Assembly (NCBI RefSeq): GCF_003589595.1
Contig: NW_020654289.1
Coordinates: 2,394,643-2,458,642, forward strand
DNA length: 64,000 nucleotides
Source of the DNA: Hyposmocoma kahamanoa
Lineage: Eukaryota > Arthropoda > Insecta > Lepidoptera > Cosmopterigidae
Reading direction: 5' to 3'
Both the position numbers and the translations under genes were made by a program. The notes under the pieces were generated by a model that ran no database searches, was not told where the DNA came from, and was given only the letters and a program-made list of their open reading frames with translations. Positions 46,621 through 57,074 of the stretch are shown one piece after another (position 1 is the stretch's first letter; each line of letters starts with the position of its first letter).

Positions 46621-48000
46621 GTCATAAAAATAATACGAACTAACTTACATTAAGCAAATTACGTATAACTACATGAAATTTTGTAACTCCTATTTAAACA
46701 TAAAGAAAAATTAGCAACTACATTGGTTTATAGAATCTTTGAACCTCTTTTATTGAAAAGTTGTCGTTGTCAGATGTGGCCTTATTACCCCAAAGGTGAA
46801 TTTATAAATCAGTAGTCTAAATTTGACATGTTTGACATGAATATAGGTTCCATAAATAGCACTAAGTCACTGTGCATTCACTCTCATTTAATGCAAATAT
46901 TGGTACATTCTCACGTATATTAACAACACTACTTGCATACTAACATTTCTGCACGAACGTGTAATGTATAGTAATCGAATTTTATTAAAAAAAGCTACAG
47001 TGTGTTGACCGATCGGTTGGCCGCACGAACCAAGGCCAGCATTTAAACTTGAACTTATTTTGAGACTACTTCTTCATCTTGTCGTATATGGCATATCGTC
47101 GCCTACTTTCTCAAACTCGTATCTTAAAGCACAAAGTTTTTGAAATGCAAAAAAATGGATTGTAAATACAAATTTTGCAGACTGATTTTACATCACATTT
47201 CCTTCGTATTCACATACTGGCTTTTACCTATTGTTAAAGTAATGTATCCAAATTAACAACCTTGATAAGAAATTTAAAATAAATAAAAAGTTTTGCCATC
47301 TCCTAAATAATCACTCTATAAGACACGAGTTTGAAAAATAACGCGATGATATGGCATATGGCGACAATACACTTGGCTACTTGTGTTCGCTATTGGGTGT
47401 TTAATGTGAAACATGTTTGACCTACAAACAAACATGCAAACACTAACAAATATGACCGTAGGAGTTAAAAGAATGTATACGACCATAGCGCGGACGGTTT
47501 GATGCGCGTCGCTGAAATCGATCAGTGCGCGGTAACGCGAGTTTGGTGTTCGCTGTATTTGTCGAATCGGCAAACAAGGCAAATACTTTGTCACACATGC
47601 TATCTACACATGGTGACTGTTTGCCATATATATCAAATAGGCAAATACAAATTGCCATGTGAAATGTCACCAATACATTAAAAATGCTTGCCATCGTGGC
47701 GAAAGGATTTGCCAATCGGAGGAATCGATTCAGAAATCTTCGATATTTTAACCGAATCGTTCGATTGAATATCGTTCTCAAATCGAAGGGCGCTTTTCGA
47801 GCTATTAAGAACATTCCGAGTTAAACATTCCATTCGGATACGGATACGATCACGGACTTGTATAGTAAACATATAAATCCGTGGATACGATATCGTTATC
47901 CAACAGAGTTTACGGAGTTAGTCAATGAAAAAGATTACAAAAAAAATTTATATACACTTTTAAAACGTTAAAGGCCTAAATTATAGGAATGCATTAGTCT
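46621..48000 (+). other. Intronic stretch of the glycine-rich gene
   Basis: No exon is seen. Overlapping ORFs on both strands at 47316-47872 are not supported by any family feature; the area 47320-47690 has repeated GGCAAATAC and TTGCCAT words, suggesting an old repeat. Confidence 0.4.
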
Positions 48001-48006
48001 TGCATT

Positions 48007-48121
48007 AAAATAAATTAATAAAATTGTACAAAATCCAGACTTTAATTAAAATAATAAGAGATTTCCTTTCTTATTATTTTAAATAAAGTCTGGATTTTGT
48101 ACAATGTTATTAATTTATTTA
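48007..48121. repeat. Long near-perfect hairpin (~50-bp arms)
   Basis: AATTGTACAAAATCCAGACTT in the left arm pairs with AAGTCTGGATTTTGTACAATG in the right arm. Pairing extends on both sides (AATAAATTAATAA outside, AATAATAAGA inside) for about 50 bp with two or three mismatches around a ~9-nt loop. It lies in an intron on the + strand of the glycine-rich gene. Confidence 0.8.
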
Positions 48122-48159
48122 TTTTATTTATTACCTATATACAAAAAACGTACAGTCGA

Positions 48160-48202
48160 ATTGAGAATATTCTCCTTTTTTTGAAGTCGATTATAAAGGT
48201 CC
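48160..48202 (+). mobile_element. TTAACCGACTTC family, 3' end fragment
   Basis: ACAGTCGAATTGAGAATATT and TTTTTTGAAGTCGATTATAAAG are the right end of the family. Confidence 0.6.
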
Positions 48203-48954
48203 AAATTCCGTCTTATACTTATTTAGAAGACGCTTATCAATAGCCTGGGAGTAAGTTTATATTGTGTTAATAGTCGTGGATATCAATTAATTCCCCTTTA
48301 ATATGAAATATAATTCTGTTTCTTTTTCCTTCTAATGCTATTCAAATATTAATCATGAACTAAAATTATTTTCTGAACTTTGACAAATATACTTGTCAAC
48401 AGATGTGTGATCTGTGGCAGTGTGTGTCACAAACTAATTTATAAATTAACGCTTTCTAATATGGGTAGATAACGCTAATTCTAAAGAAAATAATCTGTGC
48501 AATAAGCGCCATCTAGTTGATTTCTTTGTTATCACTAGAAATACTAATACAAAGCTACTCCAGCTTTAATAAATTGCAGCTTGTCAATGTAAAACAAATT
48601 AGTTGCAAAAATTTGGTACTCGTCGCGACATCTGGTATACCAATAAGTACTAAATATCCAACTGCGCTGTCTTGTTATTGTTTAGTTCAGTCTAAAAGCC
48701 ATGATAAAACTGACACTAAATAAGATATAAATAAAGCGATTAGAGAGGGTTGTAGATCTCGGTTCATTGATCCCAGATATGTTAATAACTCAATTTTACT
48801 AAAATTACGTTTACGTTAGTTATGATGAGGATGGGTGAATGATAAGTCGTGCGGGAAGGCTCCTTTCTCGCACCCCTTGGAACTATTGTGGGTAGTGAAC
48901 TGAGCATCATAAGCACTACCAAAATTTCACTAAACAATAACATCATTTAAATTT

Positions 48955-49395
48955 TTGTTGAATTGATATTCAATTCTTTGTTATGTGAAATTACTCCACT
49001 AGTTTGTTATAATTATTAATACAAAGATCGAATACTCAGAAAAAAATGCTTCGATCCGGCCGGATTCGAAGCTAAGTTTTCTAGCAAACCGTGCGAGACG
49101 CTATGCCAACTTAGCAACGGAACGAACCAGCGGACCTCACGAATTTGTCTATGTGCTGACTGACTATTAGCCGTAGCGACATCTATGAGAAATATATGAA
49201 AGTATTTCATCACAAAATTAGATATCTTTACAGCTACCAGCCCCGGCTAGAGATGTCGCTATTCACTGTATTTAAATTTTTATTGAATTGATATTCAATT
49301 ATTTTTTATGTAAAATTCGTCTCCTAGCAAACCGTGCCAGATGCCGTCTGACACGGTTTGCTAGAAGACGTCGGTTCGAATCCGTCCGGACGAAG
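48955..49395 (-). mobile_element. Second tRNA-like SINE family, repeated units, interrupted
   Basis: AATTGATATTCAATT occurs at about 48963 and again at 49285, so more than one ~325-bp unit lies head to tail. The tRNA-like part is seen in reverse at 49050-49135 (CGATCCGGCCGGATTCGAAG, CCAACTTAGCAACGGAACGAAC). A further B-box-like piece (GTCGGTTCGAATCC, 49369-49382) runs on the + strand. The array is cut at 49395 by an hAT-like MITE and continues at 49683. Confidence 0.7.
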
Positions 49396-49682
49396 CATTG
49401 ACTTACAAATTATATGGACGTCGGGTCCGCGCTAAAAAGTGTCCGAACTTATAGGGCGTTAAAATCGTATACAGAGCGTCATTCACGCTTTAGTCTTCGT
49501 TTGTTCGACTGATAGCGAAGCAAGCAAAATTAGACAGTACTGCGATGATATTACAATTCAAATTCAACGTTTTAGCTTTTTCATATTCCTTTACATGTCA
49601 CTACGTTTAAATAGGTTGACTTGGGACATTTTTTTCGTGGTTTTTGTATTAGACCCGTCGACCATTTATTTGTAAGTCAATT
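49396..49682 (+). mobile_element. hAT-like MITE copy 5, nested in a SINE
   Basis: Full-length 287-bp copy. It starts CATTGACTTACAAATTATAT and ends TTGTAAGTCAATT, the last G having changed to T. Flanks GGACGAAG and TGACGAAG match in 7 of 8 bases. The SINE words either side (TCCGTCCGGACGAAG and ACGAAGGAATT) show it interrupted the SINE at GATCGAAGGAATT. Confidence 0.9.
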
Positions 49683-49740
49683 TGACGAAGGAATTTATTC
49701 TAAGTGTTCTTTGTATTAATAATAATTATAATAACATCAT
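49683..49740 (+). mobile_element. Second tRNA-like SINE family, continuation
   Basis: GACGAAGGAATTTATTC and TGTTCTTTGTATTAATAATAA finish the SINE unit broken by the MITE. Confidence 0.65.
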
Positions 49741-50029
49741 TATTATGAACCGATGGAATCCAACTGATGGGCACCGGTCTCCTCAAAAAGAAGTGAGAGA
49801 AAGTTCAGGCGAAAATATTGTCTGGATCTGAATCACTTCACATATTATGTACTCGGGATAAAGCTTTAAGAGACTATATAACCTCAAATGGATTTGGTTG
49901 ATTCTCCATAACAGTGAAGGTGTTGAATCAATTAAATAGTAAAATTGAGTATATACACTGATTACTAAACGATGTGAAAATATGCTTCCTAAAAATTTTA
50001 TATTTATAACGAAAAATCTCACTTTGCAG

Positions 50030-50289
50030 GATATTCTGGCTTCCGTCCAGGATATACAGGTTTCAGGCCTGGTTTCAACAACCCGGGCTACAATTATCCT
50101 GGTAGCACCTTCGGTTATCAAGGTTACAGACCCGGTTTCAACCAGTATCGGCCGAGTGTCAACGGACCTTTACCCGGTAATTACTTTGGTGGACATGGAG
50201 ATGGATACAACGACAACTTCAGGCTGTTAGGAAGAAAAGTATCAGATGAATCAAAGAGCAATGACAGCAGCAATAATAATGAAGCTTAA
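50030..50289 (+). CDS. Glycine-rich secreted protein, alternative terminal exon 3b
   Basis: The acceptor CACTTTGCAG starts the exon in phase 1, the same phase as the donor of exon 2 (and of the weak donor in exon 3a). It encodes 85 residues. The first two-thirds are looser repeats (GYSGFRPGYTGFRPGFNNPG and NYPG, QGYRPGF), and then a non-repetitive, charged and Ser/Asn-rich tail (FRLLGRKVSDESKSN to NNNEA) ends at TAA 50287-50289. The isoform would have about 197 residues, or about 231 with exon 3a included as a cassette. The Arg/Phe-containing repeats differ clearly from exon 3a, so the two ends would give proteins of different charge. Confidence 0.85.
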
Positions 50290-50529
50290 TAATTCCAAAA
50301 AGTGTTCAAATTTATTTAAAATAACATTATCACTGCGAAGTTTGACAAGTTATTTTTTAACCCTGAAATGTTGACGATACTTTTAACATCAATGTTTATA
50401 TTGTCGATATGAAAGTACAGTTCTTTATAACATGGTTCAAACATAACTGGCCAGTCTTTACCACCTGTTATATTTACTAATAGTTTAAGGATGATCTAAT
50501 ATGTTGCACTGATATTTTTGTTACCGAAC

Positions 50530-50535
50530 AATAAA
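50530..50535 (+). terminator. Polyadenylation signal for the long isoform
   Basis: AATAAA (within CAATAAAAAAAT) lies about 240 bp after the stop of exon 3b, followed by a T-rich stretch near 50560-50580. Confidence 0.6.
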
Positions 50536-50584
50536 AAAATAATTTATGTAAACAGGCTTTTATTTTTGTTTTTTTTTAATAATA

Positions 50585-50872
50585 TCAATTGACGGGACAA
50601 ACAAGTCGTGTGCCTGGTAGTACAACACGCCTGTCTATAACAGTTGCAGTTGCACTAAGAGCTTTGAATCGCAAAGATCCGAGGGACACTGCCACTGCAC
50701 CCGTCACAGTGAGACATAAGTTGGCAAGTCCCATGTGTCTGTAATTTCACCAGCACCGTTACCCTCCAAAACTGGAACGCAGTAATTCTCACATTACTGC
50801 TTGGCAGAAATATGTAAGGTGGCACTCCTCTGGACGAGCTCTTTCAAAAGGAATTCTACTGCTACTAAATTT
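50585..50872 (-). repeat. Unclassified ~310-bp repeat family, nearly complete
   Basis: On the + strand: GACGGGACAAACAAGTCGTG, ACGCCTGTCTATAACAGTTG, GCAAAGATCCGAGGG, CATAAGTTGGCAAGTCCCAT, GGAACGCAGTAATTCTC and GGACGAGCTCTTTC. It is inserted at, or replaces, the 3' part of the LINE at 50873. Confidence 0.8.
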
Positions 50873-51570
50873 AAAATGTTTATTAACATACTGTCCTTAT
50901 TGTCGGCTAAAGTAGTAGATCTGTTTTTTCTAAAACCATTTTGTGAATCTGTGAACAGTTCATACTTTTCACAGTAAGAATAAATTCGATTGCACATAGC
51001 CTTTTCAAATATCTTAGACGATGTGGGTAGTAGTGCTATTGGTCTATAATTATTTGGGTCCAAATTAGTATTTTTTTTTGTGTATAGGTTTTATAATGGC
51101 TACTTTTAACTGGTCCGGAAAAGTTCCTTCAAGAAAAGATTGATTCACTAGTAGGTAGTACGGCAAAGTTAGTTCATCAGCACACATTTTGACCAATTTT
51201 GGGGGTATTTCGTCAATTCCATAGCTATGTTTGTTTTTTTTGTTACGGATTATGTTTTTTATTTCTTGTGGTGAGACGGGGGTAAGGTACATGGTGTTCT
51301 CAGTTTGATTAACTATAGGTCGCCTACATCTTGAGTTAGATGCCCCCCCTTCTCCCACTGATGCGAAAAAATTATTGAATGTATTTGCAACTTGCATTAC
51401 GTTTTCAACATTATGTTTTCTTTACTTTTTATAACTGTTTTGTTAGTAGTTTCCCTAATTGTTCTCCAGACGCTTTTTACAATATCAACAGCACGCTTGA
51501 AAACGATACCTTCTGAAAAGCGATTTCGAGTAAACCATGCATTAAAATAAGGTTTGTAAATAATAACTAC
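50873..51570 (-). pseudogene. LINE reverse transcriptase, N-terminal part (CR1/Jockey type)
   Basis: In at least three frames the - strand reads SVWRTIRETTNK, NTFNNFFASVGE, GIDEIPPKLVK, ADELTLPYYLLVNQ, then NYRPIALLPTSSKIFEKAM and NGFRKNRST. These are, in order, the linker and RT motifs 0-2 of a CR1/Jockey-type LINE. The catalytic DD region is missing: the RT stops where the ~310-bp repeat starts. Frameshifts at about 51397 and 51063 show it is dead. It lies between two convergent genes. Confidence 0.85.
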
Positions 51571-51591
51571 ACGGATATTAATTAAGTAGTA

Positions 51592-51601
51592 TTTATTTAT
51601 T
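51592..51601 (-). terminator. Possible polyadenylation signal of COG1
   Basis: Two overlapping AATAAA words on the - strand about 285 bp after the COG1 stop codon. They lie at the edge of LINE-derived sequence, so use is uncertain. Confidence 0.35.
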
Positions 51602-51882
51602 AACAATTTCAGTATAATATTTCAGTTAAATATCGTCAGCAGACATAGTAATATGCCAACCTCTCGCTTCCATTCACATCATTCCATCCACAGACGCCTG
51701 TATTTTCTATGTAGGTACTTTTGACGTGACCTTTTTAAGTACACTTCAATCTATCACGTCAAAAAATACTTTTGCATACATCCAGTAATGTAATGGCATA
51801 TTATAGATTTATCTGCGATGAAAACATGGGAAACTCCTAGCCATTCAACGATATGTCTAGATCCACCTACTTAGAAGACTCG

Positions 51883-52047
51883 TTAATAGTTGCTACCGCT
51901 ACCACTAAACCAATCGCTGGTCATAGAGAAGAACGAAGCTGCGCCGGAGCGTGCGTTTGCGAAGTTAATCGGCAGGGAGGCCGTCATCAGTTCGGAGATA
52001 TCCGGACGGGACTTGTTAGGGCTTGACGATACTGGTTTCTTCTTTGT
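51883..52047 (-). CDS. COG1, proposed last exon
   Basis: The - strand has a CTAATTTACAG acceptor and then 54 codons to TAA (stop at 51883-51885). The exon enters in phase 0, as the donor of the preceding exon requires. It encodes a basic start (TKKKPVSSSPNKSRPD), ISELMTASLPINFAN, then a small-residue and aromatic end (FFSMTSDWFSGSGSNY). A serine/lysine-rich, poorly conserved C-terminus fits what follows the last conserved block of COG1. It is also the only splice-compatible, stop-terminated frame found downstream. Assignment to COG1 is by position and phase rather than by strong family motif. The intron from the previous exon is 3.8 kb. Confidence 0.6.
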   Translation of the reverse strand, partial: TKKKPVSSSPNKSRPDISELMTASLPINFANARSGAASFFSMTSDWFSGSGSNY

Positions 52048-52309
52048 CTGTAAATTAGAGAAATTATTTTTTTTAAATGGTTACCATTTTTGCTTGTTTG
52101 ACTTAAGATCAGGTATTTTATTGTCTGCTATAACACGCCCTGTAAATCACGGCAATGTAAGGCGCGCCACACATATATTCTGGCCAGCATGTTCGACACT
52201 GAAAGCATGTATTCGGACGTTAATCGTGCAAGTCAAACAGGTTTTGTTGCGTCACATCGGGCAATAATTGTTACAATTTAAATCGAATACTTCAAGACTA
52301 ATTTGTGTC

Positions 52310-54225
52310 GTCTGTGCTGTTGGAGAAACTCTGCCGAAGTAAGAAGCATTTTTCAGTTGTTTTAATTTCACTCCAATAAGTTGTATGTGTATGTCAGGAT
52401 AGCAACCTATCTGGTATCACCAGTAATGTGCAAGCGCCCGGGTTTTAACCCTTGTTGAATCGGGTTAGAACTCATTAACGCTCAAAATCGAAGGCAAACA
52501 CTATTTACAACTAAATATTTGTCGTATATCGAATTAGGTTCAAATTTAATGATATTATTACAAAATGTTTATTACTTTCTGATGTAGACGATTCAATTGT
52601 ACTTTATTTTGAATCGATTCGCTTGAAAATCGCATTGAAATAAATCGACATAAAGAATCGTTAGATTGTATGCACTTGAATCGATCTTCTTAAAAATCTA
52701 AGTGCAAGGTGGGTATTGTGTGGAGTCGCCTCTTTTTCGTCTAAAAACATTTTTTATATCGAAAGGATAATGGCAAACTCCCATATAAATGTTTGTTGAC
52801 ATAATTTGTATGCGTATGTTGAAGAAAAATATGTGAAAATATAATTATTTCGAACGAAATTCCTGAACAAAGTTTGTTTCGGGTTTACTATTGTTAAAAA
52901 TCAGGAATTAAAAATATTCCAGTTTGAAGTTTTGGAGGTTATGTGTTACGTTATTCAATAAAATATATTCAGTGTATTATTATATCAAAATAAACTACAG
53001 AAGCCTTAAACAGAATTAACAGAAGCTGAACGATGCCGTGGGTTTGTGAAGTGACGAAATTTCTGGTGTACTATGTGAGTAACGAATGGCGATAATGCGA
53101 AGACGGTTAAATGCGTGATAGTCCATTTGCGCGAATGGTCAGCTGCGCGAAAGTTTGAATGCGTGATAGCTTTACACTATCGCGTAATCGGCATTCGCAG
53201 TCATGTAGTACAACCCCGAGAGTTCAGAGGAAATTATTTTGTATATTGGTATGATCAAAAGGCATGAAGTTAAGCTATAACAAAAAAAAACTGAGTTAAT
53301 TAATAACATACCACAGACTACTGGACTGGTAACTTGGACACAAATTATTTTTTTGTGAAACGTGCCATCTATTGCTGATGTTGGGAACTTTTTGTCTGTT
53401 TTACCATTTTCTCACGTGGCATTTTGGAGAATAATATATCAACTTTATTTTTTGTAATGAAGTAGTCAATATTTTATTAGCTTATTGCAAATCGGTCGAT
53501 CCGTACAGTTGATATTACGCGAACTAAATATGGACAATATCCATACGTAGGTACTGAAATTCCTTTTTTGGCGGCTAGATGTCGCTCAACGTTAAGAAAG
53601 TGATAGTTGTAGATATCAGTCCGGTTAGATACTAATTAGTCCACAGAGTTTCTTTTAAATATTGTTTTATTTCCGGACTCAGATAGGCGGCTATTACATG
53701 TAATTTCAAAAACCTAACTAATTTATTTAATTCAAACTTGTAATTAGGTCATTTGAAGACGCTAACGAATTCATTTAATTATGATTTTGACATTGGTCTT
53801 TGTAATAAGTATAATCTTAAAAAAATTTCGTATTCGTCGTTTCTGCCCACGATTTCGGGCAGAAGAGGGTTAAAACCAGGGCAGGTTAACCCACTGCTTA
53901 TCTCTGGGTGTCACTGATTACTTGATTGATTAATAATACCAATTGTCGTCCAGAATACATTTACAGCACGATCGCGTTGTATTTTGCACGTACTTTTTTA
54001 AATCTAACTTGTCTGTTTCCCAAAAGTTGCTTTTCGGATTATGCCACTTTGTTATTGTATTAAGGGTACGATATGCATAATCAGCAATTTACAAGAGTGA
54101 GAAATTCCACTGCAATCACATTTAAAATTCGAGTTGGAAAAAACCACTATGATGAACGTAATAAGGTTTAATTTCGATACATTATTATTTCAACAATAAC
54201 GACTAGAATCAATATATATATCTAG
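52310..54225 (-). other. COG1 intron, no exon seen
   Basis: AT-rich intronic sequence. There are scattered CGAT-rich words near 52590-52700 and GCGCGAA or GCGTGATAG repeats at 53100-53190 (an old inverted-repeat element is possible), but nothing codes. Confidence 0.4.
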
Positions 54226-54229
54226 TTTA

Positions 54230-54645
54230 TAAATAAACATGCATAAACACCACAGTTATTATTTAAAAAAAAAATGTCAAAAAATCACCACACTCGTAAT
54301 TTATCAGTTTGTAGCACGAATAAAGTAAGATTTGATCTAAAGTAGATAAATACAACGCAATACTGTCTTTAAACGAAAAATCTCGCTTTTTACAATTTAA
54401 ATATTTCAAAAAATGTTAAAGTTCATATCCCTAAAGTAGACTTTTTCGTTTAGTGACTGTATTGATTTCAACGTGCGGTATGAGTTTTAATATTCGGTTC
54501 CAGTACATAAATAATCATGCAGTTATAAACAGCGAAGTTATTCATTGAAAAAAACCTATGTCAAAATCCACCACACTCTTACTTATCATTTCACAGCATG
54601 AAGTAACGAAGATTTGGTTTTAACTAAAGTAGACAAAATAAACTT
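54230..54645 (+). repeat. Direct duplication of ~130 bp
   Basis: Copies at about 54230-54355 and 54515-54645 share AAATAA-CATGCA, TATGTCAAAA-CCACCACACTC, TTATCA and AACTAAAGTAGA or CTAAAGTAGATAA words, separated by about 160 bp. No function is seen. Confidence 0.5.
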
Positions 54646-54797
54646 TAAATAAATAATAATTTTAAAAAATCAAACCAAGAAGCAACGATTTTGCGACAAC
54701 AGTCGGAAGTACGAACAGTACGGTAATGAGTGAATAACAAATGTCGCTAGCGGTCACTAAAATATTTGCATACAAAATTTTACTTCTTTTTGTCATT

Positions 54798-54905
54798 AAG
54801 GTCCATAGCTCAGTTGGGAGAGCGATAGTCCCGGTTTGACGAAAGATCGTTGAGAGTTTTCTTTGTATTTTGTTCGATCTTTGTGTTAATAATAACAACA
54901 AACTG
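54798..54905 (+). mobile_element. Second tRNA-like SINE family, tRNA-like part
   Basis: GGTCCATAGCTCAGTTGG followed by GAGAGCGATAG is a clear A-box region. The B box is lost, and TTCGATCTTTGTGTTAATAA ends the unit. Confidence 0.65.
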
Positions 54906-55039
54906 GCCTACCGCTTAACTGAGTCGGTTCCTGGGGGAATATTCTCGTTTTCCATTCGACATCAGTCCTAAACAATTACTGTCAAATAAGTAAGACTTTT
55001 AATTTACTCGAGTATTACGTATTAGCCAGTCATTGTTTC

Positions 55040-55410
55040 GGACTGAGAACGGGAGTCATCGAGTATATAACCAGAAATAGAGACGAAATGTTATTTGATA
55101 TGTTTGAAAACTATTCTGCCAAATCATTACGGTGACAGCTGCGCTTCGAAACAATTGAGGGGTCTCGTCAATTGTTTCACTTCAAATCGACCAGTTTATC
55201 TTGAGCTTTGCTATAATGGACGAAAATTTAAAAGTTACATATTTAATATTGAATTATCGATGAAATGTGATTCCGTTTGTTTTGTAATTAGATGTTTTGC
55301 TGTTTTTCCCACACCACCGAATGGAACAGCCCCCATTTTTTTAATGTACGGAGACGTACACACAGGTTAGTTGTTGGCGCTGTACTATTTTCGCTTTCTA
55401 ATTTGTGATT
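55040..55410 (+). repeat. Dispersed repeat, copy B
   Basis: Reverse complement of 1-400 with about 20 percent divergence. It includes CCATTCGGTGG-type, GACCAGTTTATCTTGAGCTTT and AGTTGTTGGCGCTGTACTAT words. It lies in the 3.8-kb COG1 intron. Confidence 0.75.
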
Positions 55411-55820
55411 TCAGTGCAAACGAGAGTTCATATTTAAAAGTGATATAAGGCCCATTTGCCCGATGAGTCTTTTTTAGTTTTGCCAGGGATGGATGCCTTA
55501 TTTCTTCTCTATTTCTCGTTATATACTCGATCACGAGAGAACAGGGCTGCAAGTAGCTACGCGGCGCGGGAGGAGTGACAGTATACGTAACAGTATACGG
55601 GATAATTTCAACAAGATATTTCTGACGATATTCAATAGCAAAATGGAAACAAGTGCCTACCAAATTAGTAAATTGTAGTTATGTGACCATGATAAAAAAC
55701 TTTTTCATTGATAATTGAAATGAATAGACAAGCCATTTGGCACGTTTCTCCGTTTCGGCTTTCATGATGACGGAACACGTGCGATGGTAACTTCCACTAT
55801 CTCCTATGCAAGCGACTCAC

Positions 55821-56003
55821 GGGCTTGTCCTGCTTCTTGAGGGCGGCGTGCGGCGCGGCGACGGGCAGCAGCGAGAACCAGAGCGCGTCGCCGTGCGCCA
55901 GCAGCGCCGCGGCCTTGTCGCCGCTGCCGCCCGACAGCACCGGCTTGCTGCCGATGATGCCGGTCAGCTGGCCGTGGTGGAGGATGAGGCTGCCCAGGAG
56001 TGT
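55821..56003 (-). CDS. COG1, fourth exon seen in the window
   Basis: The exon is bounded by CTTTCAG acceptor and GTGAGT donor and has 61 codons, phase 0 at both ends. It encodes TLLGSLILHHGQLTGIIG, a glycine-rich linker, then LWFSLLPVAAPHAALKKQDKP. In human COG1 the corresponding place, just after the IDPFD block, has a VLFGLV stretch and later a FGLLPLS motif followed by basic residues, so order and spacing fit. It is strikingly GC-rich (runs of GCG/GCC/CTG codons) compared with the AT-rich exons upstream in the same gene. The overlapping + strand ORFs (55806-56132, 55825-56007) are shadows of this composition. Confidence 0.85.
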
Positions 56004-56035
56004 CTGAAAGTGATTGGGGAAAATTTGTTTTTTCT

Positions 56036-56310
56036 AACTGACTTCAAAAAGGACTTAATTCTCTCTCTCTCAAAACTCCCAATTGGACATTTTTTTTATG
56101 CATGTTATGCGATTACTCCGGCCAATTTGTGAGCCAATTTTGATTATTCTACTTCCATTGGAAAGCGGGTACCTCAGTATTGGTCCCATTTAAATTTCAA
56201 GAAAATGTTCCACCTCTTAAGGGTAAATAGATTAAATAGGGATTACAATAAAACTTGGCAAATCGATGTAATTCCGCGAAGTTTTCGGTCGGTTTTTTGT
56301 TATTAAAAAG
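56036..56310 (-). mobile_element. TTAACCGACTTC-ended repeat, copy
   Basis: It runs from CTGACTTCAAAAAGGAC to GTAATTCCGCGAAGTTTTCG, then GTCGG, with TTGGTCCCATTTAAATTTC in the middle. It lies in a COG1 intron. Confidence 0.7.
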
Positions 56311-57074
56311 TTGTTATTATAGAGTTCTTAGGTTTTCGCGATTGTTACACGTAGGAAATGAAACAATTTTTTTAATAAAGTTGCTCAAAACGTGGTATTT
56401 TTCGCACTTCAAATCGTGCGGAAAGTTGGATTTCTCGCACTAGTGCTTTTTACTTTTCCAGTTTTTTTTTAATTTACTGTTGTTTTAAGTCTTAAACATA
56501 GAACTAAAGAGATTGTATATTTATTTCATATTTATGTGCTTTGTGACGTAAGTCATTCGTCATTAAAACTTATATTTATTTACAAATACTATATAATGAA
56601 CGTATCGAGTAGAGGTCCACAGTCTCTGCCTACCCCTGAATGGGTGACAGGCGAGATTTCTATGTATATATTTGTTTTATGTATTACAGATAAATCGTAT
56701 CTCACTACCGTGCACGGGTTCCTAAAGAAGTTTAAACAAAAGTACCAGGACTTCATAATAAGAAAAATGGTTACAGACCGATATTACAGAAAATAAACAA
56801 AAACAGCACGTTAGAACTAGATTTCCATAGACTTTTCACTAATGGTTGCAGTGGTGGTATTTCATTATTTTAATTTACTAGCAGAAAATGAGTTTTGTTT
56901 AAATACTGTTTTATTTTACTTTCAATGTAGTTTTTTCGCAAATGTATTAAAAAACGTCGTTTGATACACGTGCGGATTTGTCATTTTCACTTGTCTCGAG
57001 TCTTGACCCTCGCCTCTGGCTCGTGCCAAGAAGCATCGAGCCTTGTGAATAATGACTAACTTTCCGCACTTATG

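Noticed and set aside
47316..47872. Three overlapping ORFs of 64-123 codons
   Set aside because: They lie on both strands, have no recognisable motif or splice signals, and sit in repeat-like intronic sequence.
55806..56132. + strand ORFs over the GC-rich COG1 exon
   Set aside because: They are the antisense of a GC-rich exon with proper - strand splice sites and COG1-like order of motifs.
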